The notes under the pieces are model-generated. The model was not told where the DNA came from, did no database searches, and saw nothing but the letters and a program-made list of their open reading frames with translations. From Dryomyza anilis (Eukaryota; Arthropoda; Insecta; Diptera; Dryomyzidae): a stretch of DNA of 64,000 bases. Position 1 is the first letter of the stretch. Every line of letters starts with the position of its first letter. Below are positions 36,840 to 47,399 of this stretch, one piece after another. The stretch covers positions 8,019,017 to 8,083,016 of the forward strand of contig OX638134.1 of the NCBI GenBank assembly GCA_951804985.1, given 5' to 3'. A program made the translations under genes and the position numbers.

Positions 36840-37740
36840 TTCGACTACTATGTCGGAAACATATATCGGATTTACATACAATTTTCATGCACATAATTGC
36901 CGACAATTTGAAATTTTATATTTCTCTAAATTCTAGATGTCTGAATTACATGCAGTGACAATGTGCATGCACATAATTGCCGACACTATGTAATTTGCTT
37001 TATTTCTTATATAGAAACCTATGTCGTATTTACGTACAGTGCAAATTTTCATGCACCTAATTGCCGACACTTTATAATTTGCTCTATCACTAATTTTGAG
37101 ACCTATGTCGGAATTACGTACAATGCGAAATATCATGCACCTAATTGCCGACACTCTGTAATCTGCTTTAAATCGTTCATTTTTTCTTTAATTTGTAATT
37201 TTTAAAGATCTAAAATATCGAAAATACACATTTCATAAATCTAATTGTGGACGCATTGAAATTTACTTTAATTCACAGATGTCGGAATTACATGCAGTGA
37301 AAATGTGCATCCACCCAATTGCCGACACTATGTAATTTGCTCTATTTCTGATATAGAAACCTATTTCATAATTACGTACAGTGCAAATTTTCATGCACCT
37401 AATTGCCGACACTTTGTAATTTGCTCTATCTCTAATTCCAAAACCGATGTCGGAATTACACACAGTGCAAATTTTTCTTTCAGCCAATTACCGACACTTT
37501 GTACTTTACTATCATATATGGAGACCTATGTCGGAATTACTTACAATGCAAAATGTCATGCACCTAATTACCGACACTTTATAATTTGCTCTACCTCTAA
37601 TTTTGAGACCTATGTCGGAATTACGTACAATGCGAAATGTCATCACCTAATTGCCGACACTCTGTAATTTGCTTTAAATCATTCTTTTTTTTATCATTTG
37701 TAATTTGAAAAGATCTAAAATGTCGAAAATATGAACTGAT
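36840..37740. repeat. 84-bp minisatellite with 342-bp higher-order period
   Basis: The word 'tt(g/a)ccgacac' starts at 36977, 37061, 37145, then 37319, 37403, 37488, 37568 and 37651, giving spacings of 84, 84, (174), 84, 85, 80 and 83 bp. The start of the second block is 342 bp after that of the first. Blocks end in similar 'aaagatctaaaatatcgaaa' sequence (about 37204 and 37711), so the higher-order unit was duplicated whole. Units contain 'cctatgtcggaattacgtac' and 'gtgcaaattttcatgcac'. Since 84 is 28 codons, frames stay open on both strands (repeated NCRHFVICSI on plus); I do not call these genes. Confidence 0.9.
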
Positions 37741-38459
37741 GACGAATGTGGTACATTTACGTTAATTGAAAAAAAAAAAACTATCAATTTTGACACACGT
37801 GCTGAAACAAATTTTGGAAAAATTAAAAGCAAAATGTTAAAAAATTATAGTAAATAAAAATAACTTTATAAACATTGAGTAAAATAAACAATATTCTCAT
37901 GGCAAACAACTGCAATATAATAAGATGTAAATAAAAATTAATAAAGCTACACAAAAATTGCAAATATTTCAAAAAACAAAACAATATTGGCACAAAGCAA
38001 ATAAAAGGAGTATTTGTTAACTGACTGGCGGAATTTAAGGAATTTTAATTTGCGACAAACACAAATAAACAGTAATATGTGTTGTTACGTTTTCCGAAGG
38101 CCCATGAAAACAGCTTTTAATCGCGTTACTCCCACCAGATATTTTTATCCACATCTACACCTGTTTTCATGAACAGACATTCATGATTGTCTTCTGTTTG
38201 TATATTTTATTGTGAAATATTTCAATGTTTTCTTTTGTCTTTTTGGCAAACAATTTGTATTTGTAAGAACGAGCAGATAATTTGAAAAAAAAAAGAAAAA
38301 ATGCAAAATATTTTCAATTTCATTTGAACGACGAAATCACTTTAAATAGACGTAAAACGTAATAAAAGATATTTTAAGTGGCGTTTCAATGAATCATGCA
38401 CTGAGAAAATAAAAATTAAATGAAAAACAATGAAAATTTTAAATTTTTTAATTTTTGAA
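37741..38459. other. AT-rich sequence with no gene
   Basis: Complex, low-GC sequence with a GC-richer part near 38085-38180. No open frame or known element can be supported. Confidence 0.45.
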
Positions 38460-39560
38460 AAAAAAAAATCTTTACTTGAGAAAAATGAGTTTTAGTGAAT
38501 CATTCCATTTTTTATGAAAAATTTACATTTTAGTGAAAATTTGAACATTTAATAAAAATTTGAATTTTTAGTCAAAAATTGCATTTTTAGTGAAAAATTG
38601 AAATTTTAGTGAAAAATTGAATTTTTAGTGAAAAATTTAATTTTTAGTGAAAAATTAATTTTTAGTGAAAATTTGAATTTTTAGTGAAAAATTGAATTTT
38701 TAATGAAAAATTTAATTTTTTAGTGAAAATTTTAATTTTTAGTGAAAAATTGAATTTTTAGTGAAAAATTTAATTTTTACTGCAAAATTGAATTTTTTGG
38801 TGACAAATTGAATTTTTAGTGAAAAATTGAATTAATTGAATTTTTAGTGAAAAATTGAATATTTAGTGAAAAATTGAATTTTTAGTGAAAAATTTAATTT
38901 TTAGTGAAAAATTTAATTTTTAGTGAAAAATTTAATTTTTAGTGAAAATTTGAATTTTTAGTGAAAAATTGAATTTTTAGTGAAAAATTGAATTTTTAGT
39001 GAAAAATTGAATTTTTAGTAAAAAATTGAATTTTTAGTGAAAAATTGAATTTTTAGTGAAAAATTGAATTTTTAGTGAAAAATTGAATTTTTAGTGAAAA
39101 ATTGAATTTTTAGTGAAAAATTGAATTTTTAGTGAATATTTTAATTTTTAGTGAAAAATTAAATTTTAATTTTTAGTGAAAAATTGAATTTTTAGTGAAA
39201 AATTGAATTTTTAGTAAAAAAATGAATTTTTAGTGAAAAATTGAATTTTTAGTGAAAAATTGAATTTTAAGTGAAAAATTGAATTTTTAGTAAAAAATTG
39301 AATTTTTAGTGAAAAATTGAATTTTTAGTGAAAAATTTAATTTTTAGTGAAAATTTGAATTTTTAGTGAAAATTTCAATTTTTAGTGAAAAGTTGAATTT
39401 TTAGTGAAAAAATTAATTTTTAGTGAAAATTTGAATTTTTAGTATTAAGTATTAAATTTTTTATTGCAAAATTGAATTTTTGGCAAAAATTGAATTTTTA
39501 ATAAAAAATTTAATTTTTAATGAAAAATTAAATTTTTTGTGAGAAATAAAATTTTTTGTA
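38460..39560 (+). repeat. 19-bp satellite array, plus orientation
   Basis: About 57 copies of TTTTTAGTGAAAAATTGAA, well preserved at 38960-39120. It ends ~50 bp below the donor site of the minus-strand signal-peptide exon (39611). If that exon is real, the array begins almost at the start of the intron. Confidence 0.92.
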
Positions 39561-39610
39561 TAAAACTTCAACAAAATATATAAAAAAATTTTAAATAAAA
39601 CTTTGCTTAC

Positions 39611-39716
39611 CTGTGAAAATATTTGCAGCGACTCTCTCTGTCAGCATCACCAGCAGCAGCAGCGGCATAAACGTCAAAATGACGTTTGCCTGCGATCGTG
39701 AGGCGCTCTGATTCAT
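39611..39716 (-). CDS. Signal-peptide-encoding exon of an unidentified secreted or membrane protein (partial)
   Basis: Read on the minus strand from the ATG at 39716-39714, this gives 35 codons plus one base: a short polar start (MNQSASRSQANV), a leucine-rich core (ILTFMPLLLLVML) and a plausible cleavage region (TERVAANIFT). The exon ends in ACAG|GTAAGC, a good donor, at 39611/39610, which leaves a phase-1 intron. Phase-1 junctions after signal peptides are common in genes for extracellular proteins. The local GC content and CTG codon run stand out from the AT-rich flanks. An upstream in-frame ATG at 39791 would add 25 residues that lack signal character. A possible acceptor (cggtttttag) at about 39738 suggests the exon might be internal. 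I do not recognise the gene, and the next exon is not visible in the window. Confidence 0.55.
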
Positions 39717-39791
39717 ATTAACCGCTACACAAGGATCTAAAAACCGAGAGCGTAAATTGCAAAGAGCGACGAAAATATTAAAGTAATTCAA

Positions 39792-41149
39792 TCAAAGACA
39801 CTCGCGATGGATTTTTTTTATTTATTTTATTTCACTCTCTCGTACACACGACGGACGTTGATTTATTTGAATAATTTATTTTTCGTTGCAATAATTAAAT
39901 TATTATTTAATTGCTGAATGAATTGGCAGACAAATTTGCGTTTGTTTCTGGTTGCACTTGTGGTTTTGAATGAAAGTAAAATTTTAGAGAAAGCAAATTT
40001 TGATTTTGAAATTAGGCAGATGACAGCACGTTTATTGCGTTTTCAATTATTATTTGATGATTTTTTTTATATTATTTATGCAGTATATTGAACAAATATT
40101 TTATTTATTTAATTGATTATTTATTAATTAAATTTACCTTTTTAGATTTTTAAAAAAAGAATTATGAAAAACGAAAATATTTTTGTAGCCCTTTTTTGAG
40201 ATTCTGCAAAGAGAAGAAAAATAGTTTTTATTATTACAAAAAATTCTCTAAAATAAATAGATTTTTGTAAACACATTAATTTGCACAATTTATTGCACAA
40301 TACAAGACACAAACAGCTAACAATCAACGCAGCAAAAGAAAAAAAGTACCTCACAAAAACTCACAACCTCGGCGGCAAAAATTAAGACAAACAAAAGGCA
40401 GCCACCGAAAAAGATAATTAAAATGAAATCACATATTTGTTGAAATCTTTGTGTTTTTTATTTCATTTTTTTTTTAATTTTCTTACACCTTTTGGCTCTT
40501 GCGAAAATGTTGGCTAAGATCATTAGCAGCATTGCTGGAAGCTCTTTTTGGAGGTAACTAAATCTCATTCCCTTGCCTCACAATAGAACCGCATGTGTTC
40601 CATTCGCATTCGAAGTCAGTGTAGTATATAAAAAGTAATAAAATCAAATTAAATTGAATTTTAAATTGTTTTGCAGAAGGTATTACAAATGAAACTGGAA
40701 TCCACAAACATTTTGTATATTAAAAACGTATTTAATGCTAAAAACAAAAACAAGTCCAACGCAATCAAATCAAATCGCTTGAAAAACTAATTAACATCGA
40801 AATTTACAGCAAACAATGTAAATAATTTTTGATTAATATTAAACAGTGGCGAATTATACAATAAAATGTAAATAATTACTTTTCGACTTAAGTTTTATCT
40901 GTAAAAAATTGTTTGCATTTTGATTTAGGTCAACGTTTTAAGATTAGTGTGAATTTGATTTTTATATAGGCGATCTTTCGGAAGTCTTTCGTGAGTTAGT
41001 AATACGTTCGTATCATGTAGACGATCTGCCGTAGTTTTTCTGAGCCAATATCACATTTTTATATCCGTAGATCACTCTATATTAAACACCCTAGAATTCC
41101 TCATTACTGTATTAAATCTACTGATAACAGATTTTGTTTTATACGGTCT
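39792..41149. other. Sequence upstream of the minus-strand exon
   Basis: AT-rich and mostly unassigned. It probably contains 5' untranslated or promoter sequence for the exon at 39611-39716 (GC-containing stretch 39785-39860). A spliced 20-codon frame at 40507-40692 is listed separately. Confidence 0.4.
40507..40692 (+). CDS. Speculative spliced small ORF (20 aa)
   Basis: An ATG at 40507 gives MLAKIISSIAGSSFW, then AG|GTAACT at 40554. A pyrimidine-rich acceptor TTTTGCAG at 40669-40676 would join to A AGG TAT TAC AAA TGA, giving a 20-residue peptide ending RRYYK. The region around the ATG is preceded by a long pyrimidine tract. The peptide is amphipathic-looking, but it matches no family I know. 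Chance frames of this size are common, so this is a weak call resting on the paired splice signals. Confidence 0.15.
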
Positions 41150-43330
41150 AAAGTTGGTAATTTCCTGCTTAGTGATCAGACGATAATAGATCTCCCATTA
41201 GTCTGTGTCGATTTAGACGTTGTCCAGATAGCCGTTCTAGCTTTTAGTCGATCTTACAGTAACGATCTTCAAATGCAGGTAGATAACCTATCTCAGGTAT
41301 CTATCTACCAATCTAATTTTAAAGATGTACCGAAAACATATATATCAATAGTCGATCTCGAATAAGTCTATCTCTAATTGGTCTAATTCTAGTTTGTCGA
41401 TATTCAATAGTCGTTTGATCTAACGTTGGAAATTTCTTCGTTATAGATCAGACGATAAACGATCTACCATTAGTCGATATCGTTTAAGACGATATCCCAG
41501 AAGCCCGCTCTACGACACTCTACGACTACAGTCGATATTCTAATAATGATCTTCCGAAAATCGACAACTTATCTCTGATAGCTATATATCTATCCTTATA
41601 ACCAATTTAATGTTCAAGATACACCGATAATATATATTTCCATAGTCGATCTCGAATAAATCAATCTCTAATTAGTTTATCTCTCAATAGTTGAAATGCA
41701 ATAGTCGATCATTCAAAAATCGGTTTCTCAAATTAATTCTTTACATAGTTGAGCATTCTACAGTTATTCTCTCCATAGTCTATCTCCCAATAGTCCCAAA
41801 TTGTCGACTTTTAGAGATATATCTCTCAATAATCGATCTCTCAAATGTCGATCTCTCAATAGTCAATCTCTCAATAGTCGATAATTCTTTCAACAGTTAA
41901 ACTTTAAATTGTCAAGCTTTTCATAGTCGAAAAGACATTCTCTTAGTATTCAATCAATCCATAGTCTATCTCTATATAGACAATGGAATCGTATGTGATC
42001 TCCCGGTAGTTTATCTATCGTTACTACACCTACCGGCACTGATCTTCCGAAAGTCAATCTATCAATAGTCGATCTCTCAATAGTCGAATAGTCCATAGAC
42101 TATAGAGAAGTAGATCATTCAATATTTGATCATTGAAAAGAGAGTTATCTGTTTGTCCATATTTAATATCTTCATAGCCAATTTTTCCTTAGCTTATCGC
42201 TCCATAGTCGATTTCCCACGTAGTTTTAAATAACCAATTTCATAGAAGCCGATCCTTCAACAATCGAAATTTCAATAGTCAATCATACCATTATCAAGCG
42301 TATATATCTGATTTCCCAGCAGTTGATCTATTGTCAATCTCTTAATAGTCGATTTCTTTATAGTAGATGATTTACTAGTCTATTTGTCCATATTAAATAT
42401 CAACATAGTCAATTGTTCCACAGATAATCGGTCCATAGTCGATCTCCCAGTAATCCCAAATAGTCGATCTCTTAGATGTCGATATCTGAATAGTTGTTTA
42501 TTCAATTGTCGATCTATCAATAGTCGATCTTTAAGTAATCGACCTTTCCAAAGTCAAACGCTTAGATCTCCTAATAGTCATTGCATATGTAATTCATCTA
42601 CTGGTGATGATCTGCCCAAAGTTAATGTACCGATAATCGGACCTTCTGGTAGCTGAATAGTCGATCATAGAATTGCCGATCTTTCAATAGTCGATTTTTT
42701 AATAATCGACCTTTCCTTAGTCATTATTTCCATAGTCAATCGCTTCGATCTCCTAATAGTCGATGGATATGTAGTATTCCAGTAATGATCTCAAGGTCAA
42801 TCTATCGATAATCGGACCTTCTAGCTGAATAGTATATCATTCAACTGTCGATCTTTCAATAGTCGATATTTCAATAATCAACCTTTCTTTAGTCAATCGC
42901 TTTGATCTCCAAATAGTCGATGTCTAGTCTATCACAGTCAATCTACCAATAATAGGACTTTCTGATAGCTTTTCTGCAGTACTACTGATAATCCAACTAA
43001 GTGTTATAGATCTACCAGTAATATATATCCCGTTACTATTCCTGTAATAATTCTGTCAGTAATCGATATACAAATAGTTAAGTTCCAAGTACTCTATCTG
43101 TTAGTGAATTTTAAGTGCTTTTAGTAATTTACCCTAGAATCGAAAACACAAAAATTCAAACCATCGAAAGTTTATCTACCGTAAATCGATGACTTATCGC
43201 ATAATTTTTCGGTAGATCTTCTGCTAGTTATTATTACTTTAGTAGATATCAAAAAAATCAGTCTCTCAATAGTCGATCTTTCCGTAGTAAATTTTCTGGT
43301 AATAGATATTTCTCAGACAGTTTTTCCTAT
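41150..43330 (+). repeat. Degenerate 15-bp repeat (AGTCGATCTCTCAAT)
   Basis: Words 'atagtcgatct(c/t)tcaat' recur over ~2.2 kb. Regular 15-bp spacing survives at 41825-41885, 42055-42085 and 42500-42535, and it is eroded elsewhere. Frames at 41691-41900 and 42384-42656 are readings of this repeat (repeated LSIVDLS) and not genes. A block with 'cgataatcggaccttct' occurs near 42631 and 42810, about 180 bp apart, indicating segmental duplication. Confidence 0.8.
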
Positions 43331-43340
43331 ATAAATACTT

Positions 43341-43594
43341 CCCGAGACAAAATGTCTGGCATTTTTCTGGAATATTTCGGGCATATTTCCATCAAACACA
43401 TAGATAAATGGAATATTTTGGAAAATGTATAGAAGGTTGTAAAATTTTGTGGAATTTTAATGGCAGATTTACGCCATATTTTGAGATCGTGTAGAAAACA
43501 GACAACTTGTGATACAAACTCCGCCTTTGTCTGTTTGAAATATGTCTAAAATGTGTTCTAAACTCCCACGACCTTCCAAAAATGTTGTCTTGGG
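43341..43594. mobile_element. MITE, family 'CCCGAGACAAAAT', copy 1
   Basis: The 254-bp element starts CCCGAGACAAAATGTCTGGC and ends 'ccaaaaatgttgtcttggg', whose reverse complement (CCCAAGACAACATTTTTGG) mirrors the start. The interior has 'ggaattttaatggcagatt', shared with copies at 48789-49113 and 49196-49393. It is non-coding. Its right end is included in the 366-bp tandem duplication that follows. Confidence 0.75.
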
Positions 43595-44276
43595 TTTCTG
43601 AACACATAATTTTTATATTTTCTAAAATATGTTCCTCATAGTTTTTCTTTTGACAATTTTTTCTCATGCATTTCTTCGACGTATAATTCTTCTTTAGTCC
43701 ATTCTAACTCAGGCAATTCAAGACAAAAAGTAGAATTTATAAAAACGTAATTTTACATTGTGCTTTTTGCCATTTCTTGGAAGATTTTGTTTGTTATTAA
43801 TTCTTGGGGTAGGTGTAATAATTTTTTAATAATACTTATTTTATTTTTAGACAGCTGTAAAATTAAATTTTTGATTTGCATGTCTATTTGTATTCCTAAT
43901 TACACAATATGTCGAAAAAATGTTCTAAACTGTCAGGACCTTCCAAAAAATTTGTCTTGGGTTTCTAACCACATAATTTTTATATTTTATAAAATATGTA
44001 CCACATAGTTTTTCATTTGACAATTTTTCTCGTGCATTTATTCGACGTTTAATTCTTCTTTAGTCCATTCTAACTCAGGCAATTCAAGACAAAAATTAGA
44101 ATTTATAAAAACGTAATTTTAAATTGTGCTTTTTGCCATTTCTTGGAAGATTTTGTTTGTTATTAATTCTTGGGGTAGGTGTAATAATTTTTTAATAATA
44201 CTTATTTTATTTTTAGACAGCTGTAAAATTAAATTTTTGATTTGCATGTCTATTTGTATTCCTAATTACACAATTT
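43545..44276 (+). repeat. 366-bp tandem duplication
   Basis: Two near-identical units: 'ggggtaggtgtaataatt' is at 43806 and 44172, 366 bp apart. Each unit starts with the MITE right end ('atgttctaaactg...accttcc') and runs through 'agtccattctaactcaggca' to 'gtattcctaattacacaa'. A duplicate of the MITE terminus therefore sits at 43910-43964. Divergence is low, so the duplication is recent. The frames at 43392-43667 and 43760-44008 are not credible genes. Confidence 0.9.
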
Positions 44277-44989
44277 TTAATGTATTTTAAATTTACGTCA
44301 CCACATTCTGCATCATATTTTCATTTTTTTAGTTTATAAGTCTATTAAATTCTATAATGAAAAAAAAAAAAACACACTCTGTCGCATGCTTTTTAATGAC
44401 AACACCGCAGGCTTTTAAAAATGCATAAAAATACTAATAAATTAAATTTTGTTATTTATTTTGTATTTTTTTTATAATTTTAAGTTTTGTTATTATTATT
44501 ATTATTTCTTTAGTCATTATTTTCTTTAGTCATAATTTTCGTGCAAATTGCGTTTCAACAAATCATTGCGCCGTTGTCACTTTATTTGTTAAATAAAAAA
44601 TAAAAGAAACTGTTTGTATTATTATTTATTTGTTTAATTTTTGGCCTTTGAAAGAATTCTTTATTTTTATGGGGTATTTAACTTTTGTTTATACATATTA
44701 AAATGCTTTACAATTTTATCTAATCTAAATTTAAAATTTTGTCGCGCGTAGATCGTTTTTAAAATTATATATGATATACCTATTTATATGGGACTTGCTT
44801 GTGTTCAGTGAACCATAGCAAAATTTCTCATTTAAACGACTCTTTTTGTAGAACATAATTCGAAAATTATGATATTCGGTATCAAAAATGGCGCAAAAGA
44901 AAGTTGTGGTCTATTAAAAGGTTCTACAAAAATAATGAAATTAAAAAATAAGTATTTGAACACGCATCTAAAAATTAGTTCTCTATTTA
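44277..44989. other. AT-rich sequence with no gene
   Basis: No supported gene or element. The 72-codon frame at 44869-45087 runs into the Helitron-like element and is rejected. Confidence 0.45.
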
Positions 44990-45242
44990 TCTATATATAT
45001 AAAACTCTTGGTCCGTCTGTCAGTCTGTCGGTCTGTCTGTCTGTTTGTTCCAGCATCACGTCTAAACCGCTGAACCGATTTAACTGAAACTTTTCCACAG
45101 GATACTAAGAAGTCCGGAGGGTGTCATAGGCTATATATGGGCGGGATTGGACAAAGGGGCGTGGTACCTCCCATACAATCTAAACTTTCAAAACGACATA
45201 ACTCAGCACGTACACAATTTAAAAAGATGAAACAAAAAACTA

Positions 45243-45530
45243 AAATTCACCACACTAAAACTCACCAAACTAAAACTCACCACACCGAAACTCACCACAC
45301 TAAAACTCACCACACTAAAACTCACCGCACTAAAACTCACCACAATAAAACTCACCACACTAAAACTCACTACAATAAAAATTCACCACAATAAAACTCA
45401 CCACACTAAAGCTCACCACACCAAAACTCACCACACTAAAACACACCACACTTAAACTCACCACACCAAAACTCACCACAATAAAAATTCAACACACTAA
45501 AATTCACCACATTAAAACTAACTACACTAA
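45243..45530 (+). repeat. 15-bp array AAAACTCACCACACT inside the Helitron
   Basis: About 19 copies of the 15-bp unit. The unit is the exact reverse complement of AGTGTGGTGAGTTTT, the core unit of the array at 58070-58900. The plus-strand frame at 45137-45394 with KTHHT repeats is repeat-derived. Confidence 0.93.
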
Positions 45531-45534
45531 AACT

Positions 45535-45710
45535 TCAACTGGGAAAAACTCTACGGGGAAGAATTCTACCGGGAAGAGTTCTACCGGGAAGAGTTCTACC
45601 GGGAAGAGTTCTACCGGGAAGAATTCTACGGTAAAGCGTTCTATGGGGAAAAATATTACGGCGAAGATTTCTACTGGGAAGAATTCTACAGCGAAATATT
45701 CTACTGTCTG
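45535..45710 (+). repeat. 15-bp array GAATTCTACCGGGAA inside the Helitron
   Basis: About 12 copies of a different 15-bp unit directly after the first array ('gaattctaccgggaagagtt' and so on), decaying towards 45710. It resembles the GAATTGTCTTGGGAA array at 54200-54720 and, more loosely, the GAATTGACTAAGGAA array at 47400-48740: same length, same GAATT...GGAA frame. Confidence 0.88.
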
Positions 45711-45960
45711 AATTGTCTTTGAGAAAAGTTGTTTTGGCGGAGAATTATTATTTGGTTACTACATTTATAAAACCAATAAAAACTTCCACAACGAAGCACG
45801 GGTCCCTGATATAAAAAAAAATAATAATAATGTTTTTTTATATTAATAAAATCGCTTTATATTTATGAATTCACAAAATCTTGGCACGAGTCGGGTCCAG
45901 CTAGTGTCAAAATATAGAATCAATTCTTTTTTTAAAACCCACCAACAAAACTTTTGAAAC

Positions 45961-46239
45961 ATCGATATATCGTCGTTGTAAGTAGAACGAAAAGTCACCA
46001 AATACATTTTTATCAAAAACCTAATTTTCGAGTTTGTTGTTTAATATTATAAAAATGTAATTAATGTATTTTTAAAGTTGAAAAATCAACTAATAGATTT
46101 ACATTTTCTTATCATGTGGTAAAAAATTTGAGTTCATTGATTAAAAATTGACAGATTTATAAAGATTTTTGTAAATGAATATTTGGCAATTTGAAAATGT
46201 ATTTGGTGACTTTTCGTTCTACAACGACGATATGTCGAT
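45961..46239. mobile_element. MITE with ~45-bp inverted ends (TCGTCGTTGTA type)
   Basis: The left end 'atcgatatatcgtcgttgta' plus 'gaacgaaaagtcaccaaata' is mirrored at 46190-46239 ('tatttggtgacttttcgttc', 'acaacgacgatatgtcgat'), with only a 4-bp length difference (agta) between the arms. The 279-bp interior is AT-rich and non-coding. The precise termini and target duplication are uncertain. Confidence 0.72.
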
Positions 46240-46604
46240 TTTTTCGAACTAATATAACGTAATACTTAGGTCGATTTCTGTTTTTTTTTTGTTGAAAAAA
46301 GGTCCGTTTGTCGGACTGCGTTATTAATTGAGTTTTTGTTTCTCACAATCTTTTTTTATTTTGATGATTTTAATGTTTTGTTTGTATTATTTTTCGTTTA
46401 TATTGTTTTTTATTAAATAAATAATAAAAAATTTGTAATTTTTGGCTATAACGTGGGTGCCGAACAGAAAATATCAATTACATCAAATTACGTAATGCGT
46501 GTACGAATGAAATTATGGATGACTAAAAAAGGGGAACCAAAAACATGTATTTATTATATTTTTTATTTTGTTTTATATCAATTATCTATTCTCGGAATAT
46601 TTTT

Positions 46605-46777
46605 TATACCCTACACTAAGAGTGAAAGGGTATATTCAGTTTGGTACGCCGTTTGTAACACCCAGAAGGAAGCATCTCCGGTATGGAAAAGTATATATAT
46701 TCTTGATCAGCATGACCTCCTGAGTCGATTTAGCGATGTCCGTCTGTCCGTCTGTCTGTCCGTCTGTCTGTCTGTCC

Positions 46778-46819
<42 letters not shown>

Positions 46820-47308
46820 CTGTCTGTCTGTCTGTCTGTTGAAATCCCTAAGACTTTTAAAATTGAAGAGCTAGATAAATGAAACTTATAACTTAGATTA
46901 CTAATATACCTACGCTGTATGTGCGAAAAAATTGGCGAGATCGGTCCATTGTGACCTATGATCCGACCACTTATGTTCAAATACCTCATATAAAATTTAC
47001 ATAAACAGATCAATTTTACTGTATACGTGCTTAGGTAAACTTTTTTGGTCAAATATGTATTGACATCATGCTCAAATACATGATAATAATGTTTTCCGGC
47101 GAAAAGACTTGTGGTTCACCAAAAAAGAAATCGATATTCGGTACACCTACCCATATGTAAATATGGGTATCAAATGAATGGAAATTCTTCAGCGATTGAA
47201 TGTTTGTAGTTATTTTCAGGATTCGTATACCTTGGTGACCTATATATCACTTTGAATGGTAACCACACATATGTGTAGGGTATTTATAGTCGGCTTAGAC
47301 CGACTATA
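46605..47308 (+). mobile_element. DINE-1/INE-1-like element, copy 2
   Basis: It begins TATACCCTACACTAAG with 'gaaagggtata' as terminal complement. It carries GTATATATATTCTTGATCAG, 'acctcctgagtcgatttagc' and an expanded CTGT/CCGT tetranucleotide tract (46738-46840). It ends 'tgtagggtatttatagtcgg' with the hairpin 'agtcggcttagaccgact' at about 47288-47305. Length and layout match copy 1 at 4988. The reading frames with LSVCLSVC or QTDRQTD repeats are products of the tetranucleotide tract. Confidence 0.75.
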
Positions 47309-47399
47309 ATTTTGATAATCCGAACTATCATAATTACACCTACTTTAAAATTTCCCATGTGATCTAACCTTCCCAACTGGTTATGAGTTAAAATAGTCT

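Larger units (their letters stand above)
44990..45904 (+). mobile_element. Non-autonomous Helitron-like element carrying two 15-bp arrays
   Basis: It starts TCTATATATATAAAACTC and ends GGGTCCAGCTAG. It is preceded by A (44989) and followed by T (45905), which fits Helitron insertion between A and T with 5'-TC and CTRR-3' ends. Internal features typical of insect Helitrons are 'ccgctgaaccgatttaactg', 'cataggctatatatgggcgg' and 'aacgaagcacgggtcc' near the 3' end. No RepHel protein is encoded. The middle is occupied by two tandem arrays, described separately. I could not find a clean 3' hairpin 10-15 bp before the CTAG, which is the main weakness of the call. An alternative end is the similar 'cgaagcacgggtccctgat' at about 45793-45811. 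Confidence 0.65.

Noticed and set aside
36963..37667. Frames with repeated NCRHFVICSI
   Set aside because: 84-bp minisatellite of 28 codons; open on both strands equally, which is not expected of a gene.
36840..37740. CRISPR-like look of evenly spaced repeats
   Set aside because: Repeats are contiguous 84-bp units with no unique spacers, and the DNA is eukaryotic.
46453..47052. Frames with LSVCLSVC and QTDRQTD repeats
   Set aside because: Products of the CTGT/CCGT tract in the DINE-like element.
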